The notes beneath the pieces were generated by a model. It saw only the letters and a program-made list of their open reading frames with translations. It did no database searches and was not told where the DNA came from. A DNA stretch of 64,000 nucleotides from the NCBI GenBank assembly GCA_036494575.1, contig DASXOE010000092.1, positions 1 to 64,000 on the forward strand. The letters are read 5' to 3'. The stretch comes from DASZFV01 sp036494575 (GTDB taxonomy: Bacteria; Myxococcota_A; Polyangia; Fen-1088). Shown here piece by piece: positions 50,793 through 58,762 of this stretch; position 1 is the stretch's first letter; every line of letters begins with the position of its first letter. The translations under genes and the position numbers were made by a program.

Positions 50793-51338
50793 GTGGCCAA
50801 GGCCGAGAAACAGGCGTCGGACATCGTGCGCGCGGCGCAAGCCCTCGAGGACGAGATCGTGCGGCTCGAGGCCCTCTCGCGATCGGTGCGCAAGATTCGA
50901 CTGAGCTCGGACAAGGCCCTCGCGCGCGCCGCGGCCGAGCTCAACGAGACGCTCGCGCTGCCGGACCAGCTGGCCCAGCGTCTCCAGGCCGTGGCCGCGG
51001 CGCTGGGCCGCATGCAGGAGCGCCAGCAGGCGGCGCTCGCGCCGCTGGCGGCGTTCGCCGGCGAGCTGCAACAGCGCGCGCAGCTCTTCGGAGAGCACAT
51101 GCAGCGCTTCGGCGCGCTCGGACAGGCGGCGGGCGAGCTCAACGCCGAGCTCGCGGCGAGCCAGGGCGACCGCGCCGGTTTCGCTCGGGCCGAAGCGCGG
51201 CTACAGGAGCTCTCCGACGGCTCGCGCGCCGTCTTCGAGGCCGCGCGCGCCGCTGATTTTCCCGAGATCGCCCGCGAGGCCGACGTCTTGAAGCAGCGTA
51301 TGGCCGCGCTGCGCAAGCGCCTCGCTCGGCCCGCGTAG
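50793..51338 (+). CDS. Coiled-coil protein of unknown function
   Basis: A 181-residue, almost wholly helical protein (GTG 50793; first residues MAKAEKQASDIVRAAQALEDEIVRLEALSRSVRKIRLSSDK). Heptad repeats continue to the end, with Ala/Leu/Glu-rich faces (QLAQRLQAVAAALGRMQERQQA, ELQQRAQLFGEHMQRFGALGQ). No membrane segment or known domain is seen. It starts 37 bases after the OsmC gene and may be co-transcribed. Resemblance to myxobacterial hypothetical proteins with coiled coils only. Confidence 0.65.
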   Translation: MAKAEKQASDIVRAAQALEDEIVRLEALSRSVRKIRLSSDKALARAAAELNETLALPDQLAQRLQAVAAALGRMQERQQAALAPLAAFAGELQQRAQLFGEHMQRFGALGQAAGELNAELAASQGDRAGFARAEARLQELSDGSRAVFEAARAADFPEIAREADVLKQRMAALRKRLARPA

Positions 51339-51404
51339 GCTTGCGTATCATCAAAGGCCCTGCCTGCGAAATCGGACGGAAAGCGTCATGGACCTTCGAA
51401 TGAA

Positions 51405-52916
51405 ATGGTGACTTCGCGCCTAGCTTCGATCTTGCCCTTCCCCCTGGTTGTCGCGCTCGCACTGGTCACCGGCGCGGGGGGCTGCTCCACGTCGGGGACC
51501 GCTGACCGACAGCCGCCCACGGGTGGTTCGGGCGGCGGAGGCGCCGCTGCTGGTCAGGCCGGTGGCGCCCCCGGTCAGGCTGGCGCCGCCGCCGATGGGT
51601 CGACGTCGAGCGGTGGCAGCCTCGGGACCGCCGGAACGTCTCCGCTCCCTCCATCGCCCGACGCCGGCCTGAGTGACGCGGGCACGGGCCAGGACGCGGA
51701 GGTCGTTCGCCCCGTGCTCGGCTCGCGGCCGGCGGATCCCGCATTTCAGTTCGACACGACCATCACCCAGGCGGTCCTCGAGCGGTATCTCTCGCGCTCG
51801 ATCTCCTTCACTGAGCTCCTGCAAGACGACATCACGCAGCCGGTCAGCGCCCGGGGCGTCGACCCGCTCGACAACGCGCGCATGCTCTTCGACAGCAAGG
51901 CCAAGTTCGTCGGGCGCGCCGTCTTCGTCTTTGGCGGGGAGTCCAATCTCGCGAGGAACCTGCAGCGGGCCAAACCCTTCGCGGACCTCTTGCACCAGGC
52001 GGATCCCGACATCATCTTCCAGGCCGGGGCGTTCGAGATCGTCACGACGCAGGTGGGGGCGATCGCCGTCCCCCCGAGCGTGCTGACCGAGTTCGGGCAG
52101 CCCGTCACCGCTCGCAACTTCGACTACACGGGCATGCTCTTCGCGAGCGGCAAGTTCGTGAACAACTGGGGCGCAGGCGGCTCGGTCCCGGACATGAGCC
52201 GGATCGAGACGCGCATGTGGTTCTACTTCCTTGCGACGAGCTACATCGACGCCGGCGCCGAGGCCATTCACTTCGGCCAGGTGAGCCTCATGGATCAAAA
52301 CGATCCCGGGCACGTCGGGTGGTTCGACATGCTCGGCCGCGTGCGGGCCTACGCCCGCCTGCACGCGCGCAGGCACATGGTCCTGTGCGACGCGCACACG
52401 CCCACGGGCGGGATCGTCGAAGGCGGCAAGCTCTTGTTCGACAGCCACGCGTTCCCGCTGCGCATCGAGGAGGTGGCGGGGATGCCGTTCAAGGGCCAGC
52501 TGCGCGTCGGATACGCCGACTCGCTCTACACGAAGAGCAAGGGTGGCGTGACGCCGAGCGGCTGGTCGTGCGCGCACCTGCCTTACATGGTGGAGTTCGA
52601 CAACTTCGGGCGCAGCAACCCCGGGCACACGAGCAACGCTCCGTTCATCTGGGGTTGGGACGAGATCACGTGGTTCGCCCAGCAGGCCGTCGCCGATCGC
52701 AACGCCTGGCTGCAGTACGCCTGGCAGTGGGTTCCCGCGCACGATCCCGTGGGCCACCTCGAGATGCCCGGCAGCCGCGTGCTGTCCCCGGGAGCCGAGG
52801 GGGGACCGACGTGGTATTGGGCCAACACGAAGAGCGCGGCGTGCCCGACGGGGTTCGACACCGAGGCGACCATCCGCGCGCTGTGGAGCGGCGGCGGTCC
52901 CGACGGCGGCGTATAG
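51405..52916 (+). CDS. Secreted lipoprotein of unknown function, TIM-barrel-like
   Basis: A 503-residue lipoprotein (signal ends LVTGAGGC) with a Gly/Ala linker. The main domain (residues 105-490) alternates strands and helices as in glycosidase-like TIM barrels (AVFVFGGESNLARNLQRAKPFADLLHQADPDIIFQAG, GAEAIHFGQVSLMDQNDPGHVGWFDMLGRVRAYARLHAR, MVLCDAHTPTGGIVEGGKLLFDSHAF). Family not recognised; no catalytic pair could be assigned. Converges with the 52932 gene. Confidence 0.68.
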   Translation: MVTSRLASILPFPLVVALALVTGAGGCSTSGTADRQPPTGGSGGGGAAAGQAGGAPGQAGAAADGSTSSGGSLGTAGTSPLPPSPDAGLSDAGTGQDAEVVRPVLGSRPADPAFQFDTTITQAVLERYLSRSISFTELLQDDITQPVSARGVDPLDNARMLFDSKAKFVGRAVFVFGGESNLARNLQRAKPFADLLHQADPDIIFQAGAFEIVTTQVGAIAVPPSVLTEFGQPVTARNFDYTGMLFASGKFVNNWGAGGSVPDMSRIETRMWFYFLATSYIDAGAEAIHFGQVSLMDQNDPGHVGWFDMLGRVRAYARLHARRHMVLCDAHTPTGGIVEGGKLLFDSHAFPLRIEEVAGMPFKGQLRVGYADSLYTKSKGGVTPSGWSCAHLPYMVEFDNFGRSNPGHTSNAPFIWGWDEITWFAQQAVADRNAWLQYAWQWVPAHDPVGHLEMPGSRVLSPGAEGGPTWYWANTKSAACPTGFDTEATIRALWSGGGPDGGV

Positions 52917-52931
52917 ATCCAGGCGTCCGCG

Positions 52932-53294
52932 TCAGTTGTCGGGCGCGTCGCAGTAGAGCCAGCCGAGGAGGGTCGTGAGCTCGTCCACCGACAGCGGCGG
53001 CGATCCCACCCGCGGCATTCGACAGTCGCGCACCTGCAGGAGGATGTCGATCTGGACCTTCTTCACGTCGGCATAGGTCTGATACGGGCGGCTCGGCTCG
53101 ATGCCCGTGGGGGAGTGGCATCCAGCGGCGCAGCGCTGCTGGATGATGGGCGCCACGTCGGTGGCGTAGCTCGGCGCGGGGGTGGGGCACGTCGACGAAA
53201 CCACCGGACAATTCGGGGCCGGCGCCGCGCCGCCGCAGCCGGCGCCCAGGGCGGCCACGCCGGCGACGAGACACCCGAGGAGTCGACGCCGCAT
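52932..53294 (-). CDS. Small heme lipoprotein with unusual CX3CH site
   Basis: A 120-residue lipoprotein (signal VAALGAGC, Cys 20). The heme site reads CAAGCH (residues 55-60), one residue longer than the normal CxxCH, followed by a Met ligand segment CRMPRVGSPPLS. Related myxobacterial lipoproteins read CxxCH at that place. If heme is attached, an adapted Ccm system must recognise it. If not, this is an apo-protein. The gene is convergent with 51405-52916. Confidence 0.78.
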   Translation of the reverse strand: MRRRLLGCLVAGVAALGAGCGGAAPAPNCPVVSSTCPTPAPSYATDVAPIIQQRCAAGCHSPTGIEPSRPYQTYADVKKVQIDILLQVRDCRMPRVGSPPLSVDELTTLLGWLYCDAPDN

Positions 53295-53405
53295 GCCTGC
53301 AGTGTGGCACAGGCGAAAGCCTCGAATTCTTCTGACCGCGTGATTCGGCGTCGTGCGAAAATTTTATGCAGCGTGCTCGGCCTCCCGACGCACTAGGCTC
53401 CGTGT

Positions 53406-54152
53406 ATGTCGATCCCTCAGAGGAGGATTCTTTCGTCGTCCGCCTTCGTCTGGGCGCTCGCCCTCGTGGCGCCGTCCGGCGCCGGCTGCGGCGGCAGCGA
53501 CTCGCAGCCGCCGACCTCCACGGCCGCCGCGGTCACCGGCCCGGCCGACATGCACTGCATCGACAACGGCGTCGAGATCAATCAGGCCATCGGAATGTGC
53601 CTCGTCGACGACGGCGGCACGACTGCGGCGCTCTCGGCTGACGACGGCGGCGCCGACGCAGCCTCGACGGACGCCGCCGCAGCCGCAGCCGACGCCGGCT
53701 CGTCGGGCGTCGACACCGGCGGTTCGGACGACGGAGGCGCCGGCGATGGCGATGGCGGGGATGACGGTGGCGGTACCACGAGTGACTATGGACCCACGCT
53801 GTACAACGCCGAGGGCGACGACGACGACTGCAAGTACCACGTGACGTGGACGTCGACGGCGGTCAAGGAAAACGTCGGCGTGACGTTCTATGTGACAGCC
53901 ATTCGTCGAGCAGACGGCGAGCCCGCGACGGGCGCCGACGTGGTGCTCGAGGTCTACCGCACCACCACGCACCCGACGCCATCGCTGGACATTCCGAACA
54001 CAGAGTCGGCCGGCGGCAAGTACAAGGTCGGTCCCGTGATCTTCGACGAGCCAGGAATCTGGACCGTGCGTTTTCACTTCTACGAGACCTGCTCCGACGA
54101 GCCGGCAGATTCACCGCATGGTCACGCAGCGTTCCGAGTCAACGTTCCGTGA
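53406..54152 (+). CDS. YtkA/FixH-like domain lipoprotein
   Basis: A 248-residue lipoprotein (signal ends LVAPSGAGC) with an Asp/Gly/Ala-rich linker. The last 110 residues form a beta-sandwich like YtkA/FixH (VGVTFYVTAIRRADGEPATGADVVLEVYR, GGKYKVGPVIFDEPGIWTVRFHFYE), ending SPHGHAAFRVNVP. Such domains appear with copper proteins and cytochrome assembly. The next short frame repeats the same ending, a sign of local duplication. The pentaheme cytochrome gene follows at 54269. Confidence 0.75.
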   Translation: MSIPQRRILSSSAFVWALALVAPSGAGCGGSDSQPPTSTAAAVTGPADMHCIDNGVEINQAIGMCLVDDGGTTAALSADDGGADAASTDAAAAAADAGSSGVDTGGSDDGGAGDGDGGDDGGGTTSDYGPTLYNAEGDDDDCKYHVTWTSTAVKENVGVTFYVTAIRRADGEPATGADVVLEVYRTTTHPTPSLDIPNTESAGGKYKVGPVIFDEPGIWTVRFHFYETCSDEPADSPHGHAAFRVNVP

Positions 54153-54217
54153 ACGCTCCGCAGGATGATCCGATGAGCCCGCACGCCCACGTCACGTTCA
54201 AGCTCGACGTTCTATGA
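54149..54217 (+). pseudogene. Residual C-terminus of a second YtkA-like protein
   Basis: A 22-residue frame starts at GTG 54149, overlapping the preceding TGA, and ends MSPHAHVTFKLDVL. This matches the ending SPHGHAAFRVNVP of the upstream protein. It is probably the remnant of a tandemly duplicated gene whose body was lost. The start may be chance. Confidence 0.5.
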
Positions 54218-54268
54218 GCCGACGGCGTCGCCCTCGGGCGGCGCTCGTGACATGATGAAGCGGCAGCG

Positions 54269-55729
54269 ATGACCGCGGATCTCACGCTCCTCACGCGCGC
54301 TGTGCTCTGCATGGGCGCGGCGGCCGTCTTGTGCGGCGGCTGCAACCCACCGCCCGCCGTGGCCCTGCTGCCGCCGTCCTCGCTGCAAGATCCCGCGACC
54401 TGCCGGGAGTGCCACCCGGCGCAGTTCAAGCAGTGGGCGGGCAGCATGCACGCGTACGCGTCGGAGGACCCCGTGTTCCTCGCCATGAACAAGCGCGGCC
54501 AGCGCGAGACGAACGGCGCGCTCGGCGATTTTTGCGTGCAGTGCCACGCGCCCGTGGCCGTCCAGCAGAAGCTCACGACCGACGGCCTGAACCTGGCGCA
54601 GGTGCCAGCCGCCGCCAAGGGAGTGACGTGCTTCTTCTGTCACTCGGCGGCCTCGGTGGACGGGACCCACAACAACCCGCTCACCCTCGCGGCGGACGGG
54701 GAGAGCCTCTTCGGGCCCTTTTCCGATCCGGTTCCGGGTTCGCCGCACAAGGTGAGCCATTCGAATCTCCTCGACGACCTGAGGCCGGAGTCCGCCGCGG
54801 CCTGCGGGAGCTGCCACGACATCGTCAATTCGCACGGCGCGGCGATCGAGAGGACCTTTCAGGAGTGGCAGGGGACCCTCTTCGCGATTCCGCCGAACGG
54901 CCAGACCTGCGCGGCCTGCCACATGCCGGGACAGGACGCCCCCGCCGCCGCGACGACGACGAAGGTGCGGCGCATTCACGACCACAGCCTGCCGGGCGTC
55001 GATCTGGCCCTGACGCCTTTCCCTGACACCGACGCGCAGAAGCAAGCGGTCCAGACGCTCATCGATCCGACGCTGCTGACCTCCGTGTGCTTTCGGCCCG
55101 GAGCGGGCGACATCGAGGTCGATCTCGACAACGCAGGCGCGGGCCATGGTTTCCCGAGCGGCGCCAGCCAGGATCGCCGCGTCTGGGTCGAGGTCACGGC
55201 GTTCGCCGGCGGAGAGGTCATCTACGAGAGCGGCGTGCCGGCCGCGGGTCAGACGGTCGAGTCGGCGCCGGATCCTGATCTCTGGATGATCCGCGACTGC
55301 ATGTTCGGCGACGACGGGAGCCCGGTGAACATGTTCTGGCAGGCGGCGTCGTTCACGACGAACGAGCTGCCGGGGTCGGTGATGTTGACGGTGACCGATC
55401 CGACCTCGTTCACTAAGACGCACATCAAGAACGTCTATCCCGGCGGCGGCGCCAAGCTCAGCCAGACGCCCGATCGCATCTCCGTGAAGGTTCACATCAA
55501 GGCGATCGCCGACGAGGTGCTCCAGGACCTCGTGGCGAGTGGCGATCTGGACGCGAGCTTCATGGGGCCATTGCCCACGCTCACGCCGGCGAGTGGAACC
55601 ATCGAGTGGACCTCGAACGCCCGGACCGTTCCTGGCATCGATCCGCCCATCTCCTGCGTCGTCGGCGGCGGAAATCCCTTCCGCGAATCGCCGAACGTCG
55701 CGAAGAGCAACGCCCGCTGCGTCCGCTGA
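54269..55729 (+). CDS. Pentaheme cytochrome c lipoprotein-like protein
   Basis: A 486-residue exported protein. A lipoprotein-like signal ends VLCGGC. Five CxxCH sites lie in the first 220 residues: CRECH 45-49, CVQCH 89-93, CFFCH 121-125, CGSCH 179-183 and CAACH 214-218. The pattern resembles cytochrome c554/NrfB-type proteins. The second half is a beta-rich domain with RIHDHSLPGVDL, GAGHGFPSGASQDRRVWVEVTAF and NVYPGGGAKL. It could carry electrons to an outer-membrane or periplasmic acceptor. The preceding YtkA-like lipoprotein and the heme lipoprotein at 52932 are neighbours. Confidence 0.85.
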   Translation: MTADLTLLTRAVLCMGAAAVLCGGCNPPPAVALLPPSSLQDPATCRECHPAQFKQWAGSMHAYASEDPVFLAMNKRGQRETNGALGDFCVQCHAPVAVQQKLTTDGLNLAQVPAAAKGVTCFFCHSAASVDGTHNNPLTLAADGESLFGPFSDPVPGSPHKVSHSNLLDDLRPESAAACGSCHDIVNSHGAAIERTFQEWQGTLFAIPPNGQTCAACHMPGQDAPAAATTTKVRRIHDHSLPGVDLALTPFPDTDAQKQAVQTLIDPTLLTSVCFRPGAGDIEVDLDNAGAGHGFPSGASQDRRVWVEVTAFAGGEVIYESGVPAAGQTVESAPDPDLWMIRDCMFGDDGSPVNMFWQAASFTTNELPGSVMLTVTDPTSFTKTHIKNVYPGGGAKLSQTPDRISVKVHIKAIADEVLQDLVASGDLDASFMGPLPTLTPASGTIEWTSNARTVPGIDPPISCVVGGGNPFRESPNVAKSNARCVR

Positions 55730-55772
55730 CGAACGCTGCTCGCCGATGGCACGAAAAGAGGTGGCACGATAG

Positions 55773-55964
55773 GACATCCTGTCGCGATCGGGCGAGGCGT
55801 TTCGCTACGAGACGATCGAGTCCGAGGGCGTCATCCTCGATGGCATCCGAGTGCGTGTCGCGACGCCTCGGATGCTCTATCGCATGAAGAAGGACACTGT
55901 TCGGCCGCAGGCTCGCTTGGACGCCGAGACCATTCGCCGGCAATTCGGCCTCACGGAGGAATGA
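55773..55964 (+). pseudogene. Truncated nucleotidyltransferase C-terminus (toxin-type gene)
   Basis: The frame carries the end of a nucleotidyltransferase-like protein: VILDGIRVRVATPRMLYRMKKDTVRP, then ADAETIRRQFGLTEE-type sequence to TGA 55962-55964. In intact relatives this tail ends a longer protein. Here an in-frame TAG lies at 55770 and no catalytic GS motif is present, so the gene is 5'-truncated. The small partner gene (55961) overlaps its stop as ATGA and is intact. Confidence 0.7.
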
Positions 55965-56155
55965 TGGGCGTTCGCAAATTTCGATCGGTTGCGGACATGC
56001 CCGGCCCGCCGGTCCTCGCGCGACTCGACCCGGAGAACCTGCGCATGGCCTTCGGGCTCTCGTCGGTCGCGACGGCCTTCCGCCCGATCCGCCTGCAGCC
56101 CGGCGTCCGTAAGTTTCGATCGTGGGACGAGCTCCAGGTGGCCCGGCGGCGATAG
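55961..56155 (+). CDS. Small conserved partner of the nucleotidyltransferase (antitoxin-like)
   Basis: A 64-residue protein (ATG 55961 or 55964) beginning MGVRKFRSVADMPGPP, then RLDPENLRMAFGLSSVATAFRPIRLQPGVRKFRSWDELQVARRR. The motif VRKFRS occurs twice. Homologues regularly sit directly after a nucleotidyltransferase gene, so the pair is thought to be a toxin-antitoxin-like module. Here the toxin-like partner is truncated. Confidence 0.65.
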   Translation: MMGVRKFRSVADMPGPPVLARLDPENLRMAFGLSSVATAFRPIRLQPGVRKFRSWDELQVARRR

Positions 56156-56205
56156 CGGGAGTGTGGCTGTGCTAGAGGTTCGGGGCGGGGTTCAGGTCGA
56201 CGCGG

Positions 56206-56757
56206 TCAACCGGGGATGCAGACGTTGAAGACGACGCTGTCAGGGTGCAGCTGCGAGCTCGAGCCGCCGTCGGAGTCCGGTGCGCTGAGGTTCAGCGTGA
56301 TCTGCCAGAAGCCGCTCATGTAAAGGTAGAGCGGGCTGATGACGTAGCGACCACCACCCGCGTCGGTCGTCACCGGCGTGATGGACGTGCCGTGTCCGTG
56401 ATCGGGCATTTTCGGCACCGCTTCGATCGTCAAGCCGTCGACGACCTGGCCGGAGGCGTCGCGGACCTCGAGATCCCAGGTGTTCGAGCCCCGGACCCAC
56501 GAGCCGGGGGGATTCTGCGCGTCGGCCGCGCCTGGCCGGTTGTCGATCAGGGTCACGGCAAGCTGGCCAGTGCGCTCGGGCGTGCCCGGCGCGTACGGCG
56601 TCGCGCGTGTCTCCTTGGTGCAGTCGACGAACTGCGAGAGCGAGCTCGAGCCGTCGGTCGAATCGGAGCCGGCGCTGCATCCGGCGCTCCCGAGCCAACC
56701 CGCCGCCAAGAGCAAGGCGGCCAGCCCGTGCGCTTGTCGAAGAACCAAAGAGCGCAT
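56206..56757 (-). CDS. Small YtkA/FixH-like lipoprotein
   Basis: A 183-residue lipoprotein (signal ends AGWLGSAGC); ATG 56757 is preferred over GTG 56772. After a short linker comes a beta-sandwich domain: LAVTLIDNRPGAADAQNPPGSWVRG, TWDLEVRDASGQVVDGLTIEAVPKMPDHGHGT, and RYVISPLYLYMSGFWQITLNLS. The MPDHGHG motif is typical of YtkA/FixH-like proteins that can bind copper. It is a distant relative of the 53406 protein. No gene is seen between 56758 and 57058 apart from a palindrome. Confidence 0.8.
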   Translation of the reverse strand: MRSLVLRQAHGLAALLLAAGWLGSAGCSAGSDSTDGSSSLSQFVDCTKETRATPYAPGTPERTGQLAVTLIDNRPGAADAQNPPGSWVRGSNTWDLEVRDASGQVVDGLTIEAVPKMPDHGHGTSITPVTTDAGGGRYVISPLYLYMSGFWQITLNLSAPDSDGGSSSQLHPDSVVFNVCIPG

Positions 56758-56864
56758 CCATGAACTATACACGGGCCACGGCCGCGAGGTTACGCAGAGG
56801 CGAATCTGCCCGGCCTGAAACGAGCTAGAGGTAGGGAGAGGAAGCAGATCCGCGAGGAGCGGCG

Positions 56865-56883
56865 TGCCCGTTTTTTTCGGGCA
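56865..56883. other. Palindrome with T7 loop
   Basis: TGCCCG (56865-56870) and CGGGCA (56878-56883) flank seven T. The T run sits in the loop, so it is not a normal intrinsic terminator on either strand. It lies in an otherwise featureless 301-base gap (56758-57058). Confidence 0.4.
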
Positions 56884-57058
56884 GGGTTGGGGGGCCCGGC
56901 ACCACTCCTCGCGAATCCATCATCCTGCTCCTTGTCACTGCAAGTCGTCGGCCAGCTTTCAAAGCCCGGAGAACTGCGGTTTTGCCGGTGAAGTGACGGC
57001 ATTCCGTCGGCCCGGCGGGGCCGCGGCCGTCGGATCGTCTCGCGCGTGTCCGGTAGCC

Positions 57059-57571
57059 TCAGTGTGACGATCGCCGCCAGAGGTCCTGCATGGCGACGCC
57101 CATGTCGACGAGCGTCTGGTCGGCTTGGCGCAGGCGGCGGCTGATCTCGCGCGCAATGTTCAGCATCAAGAGCGTGTAAACCTCGAGGTCGGTCTTGTAG
57201 AGGCGCGTGATGGCCGCCTGATCCAGGACGAAGAGAGTCGCAGCGCCCAGCGCGCGCACGGTGGCCGAGCGGGCCTGAACGTCGATGAGCGACATCTCGC
57301 CGACGCAGTCGCCCCGCTTCATGACGGCCAGGCAGAACTCGGCGCCGTTGCGACCGCGCTTGCAGATCTCGAGCTCGCCGTCGCAGAGGACGAAGACGCC
57401 CACGGAGAGGTCGCCTTCCTCGATCACGCTCTGCCCGGCCTCGATGCGAATGATCCGCGCCGCCGCGAAGATCTTCTCGAGAACGGCGTCCGACAGGCCG
57501 GCGAAGATCGCGGTCTGCGCCAGGAGCGCGCGATCCACCGCCTCGACCGTGATCACGCCCGAGCCGTCCAT
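57059..57571 (-). CDS. Cyclic-nucleotide-binding domain protein
   Basis: A 170-residue protein consisting of a Crp-type cNMP fold only (RIIRIEAGQSVIEEGDLSVGVFVLCDGELEICKRG, CVGEMSLIDVQARSATVRALGAATLFVLDQ), with a short helical tail. The GEMSLIDVQARSATV loop corresponds to the phosphate-binding cassette, in which Arg is present. No helix-turn-helix follows, so it is not a DNA-binding Crp. It might regulate a partner by cNMP binding. The following Cfa gene is separated by 36 bases. Confidence 0.82.
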   Translation of the reverse strand: MDGSGVITVEAVDRALLAQTAIFAGLSDAVLEKIFAAARIIRIEAGQSVIEEGDLSVGVFVLCDGELEICKRGRNGAEFCLAVMKRGDCVGEMSLIDVQARSATVRALGAATLFVLDQAAITRLYKTDLEVYTLLMLNIAREISRRLRQADQTLVDMGVAMQDLWRRSSH

Positions 57572-57607
57572 GGGCCCAATCCTACGCCCGCGGGCGGGGC
57601 GCCGAAA

Positions 57608-58762
57608 TCAGGTCGAGCGTGCCGCCTTTGGCTGCGACGCGCCCACGGGCGTGGCGACGATCTGGAAGAGGTTGTGCTGCCGGGCGCGGAAATACGCGGC
57701 GCTCGTCAGCAGGTAGTATTTCCACATGCGATAGAACCGATCGCCGTAGCGCGCGCGCAGCGAGGGCCACGCGGCGTCGAAGCTCTCCCACCACGCCATG
57801 AGCGTCCGATCGTAGTGCTCGCCCAGGTTCTGCACGTCCTCGGTGACGAGGATGTCCTCCATGGACGTCGCGAGCTGACCGAGGGTTGGGATGGCGGCGT
57901 TGGGGAAGATGTATTTCTCGAAGAAGGGATCGATGCGCGCGCGCGGGCGATTGCCGCCGATCGTGTGAATGAACACGACGCCGCCGGGCGCGAGGAGGCG
58001 CGCCGCCAGCTCCATGTAGCCCCTGTGGTTCTTGGGGCCGACGTGCTCCATGAGCCCGATCGAGACCACGGCGTCGTACGTGCCGGTGGCGTTTCGGTAG
58101 TCGTCGAGGCGGATCTCGACGGGCAGCGACGCGTAATGCTCGGAGGCCCACGCCGCCTGCTCCTTCGACACGGTGTACCCGACGACCTTGGCGCCCGTGC
58201 GCTCGGCGGCGAACGCCGCGAAGCCGCCCCATCCGCAGCCGAGATCGAGGATCCTCATGCCGGGCCGAAGACCGATCTTGCGGCAGACGAGATCGAGCTT
58301 GGCCTCTTGCGCGGCGTCCAGCGTGTCCGCGTTCTTCCAGTAGGCGCATGTGTACGCCATGCGAGAGCCCAGCATGGCCCGGTAGAGATCGTTGCCAACG
58401 TCGTAGTGACGCTCGCCCACCTCGAAGGGACGCGCGACTTGCAAGTTGAAGAGGCGCGCCTTGACGGCCTGGGCGAGCAAGACCCAGCTGTCCTCGACGA
58501 CGAGGTTGGCCCGCGAGAGCACGAGCTTCGTGACCATCTGGTCGAGGGACGCGCAGTCCCACCAACCATCGACGTAGGATTCGCCCACGCCGAGGGTGCT
58601 GTCGCGCAACACGCGCGCGTACGTCCGCGCGTCGTGGATCTGGATATCCCAGGGCGCGTCGCCGCCCACGGCGATGCCGGCGTTCGCGAGGATCTCGCGC
58701 ATCACGTCGGCGGCGCGCCGATCGTCGAACGTGGAGAGCAGCTTTCGCGCGGCGCCGTTCAC
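57608..58762 (-). CDS. cfa: Cyclopropane-fatty-acyl-phospholipid synthase family protein
   Basis: A 384-residue SAM-dependent methyltransferase, close to the length of E. coli Cfa. GTG 58762 overlaps the upstream stop as GTGA. The SAM-binding loop is ILDLGCGWGG (171-180), the conserved CAYW segment lies at 139-142, and a GLMEHVGPKNHRGYM segment lies in the second half. It would add a methylene bridge to, or methylate, unsaturated phospholipid acyl chains. The overlapping FAD oxidoreductase suggests that a modified or reduced product is made. Cfa-like enzymes of other chemistry also exist. Confidence 0.85.
   Translation of the reverse strand: MNGAARKLLSTFDDRRAADVMREILANAGIAVGGDAPWDIQIHDARTYARVLRDSTLGVGESYVDGWWDCASLDQMVTKLVLSRANLVVEDSWVLLAQAVKARLFNLQVARPFEVGERHYDVGNDLYRAMLGSRMAYTCAYWKNADTLDAAQEAKLDLVCRKIGLRPGMRILDLGCGWGGFAAFAAERTGAKVVGYTVSKEQAAWASEHYASLPVEIRLDDYRNATGTYDAVVSIGLMEHVGPKNHRGYMELAARLLAPGGVVFIHTIGGNRPRARIDPFFEKYIFPNAAIPTLGQLATSMEDILVTEDVQNLGEHYDRTLMAWWESFDAAWPSLRARYGDRFYRMWKYYLLTSAAYFRARQHNLFQIVATPVGASQPKAARST

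Noticed and set aside
56865..56883. Intrinsic terminator
   Set aside because: The T run lies in the loop, not after the stem.
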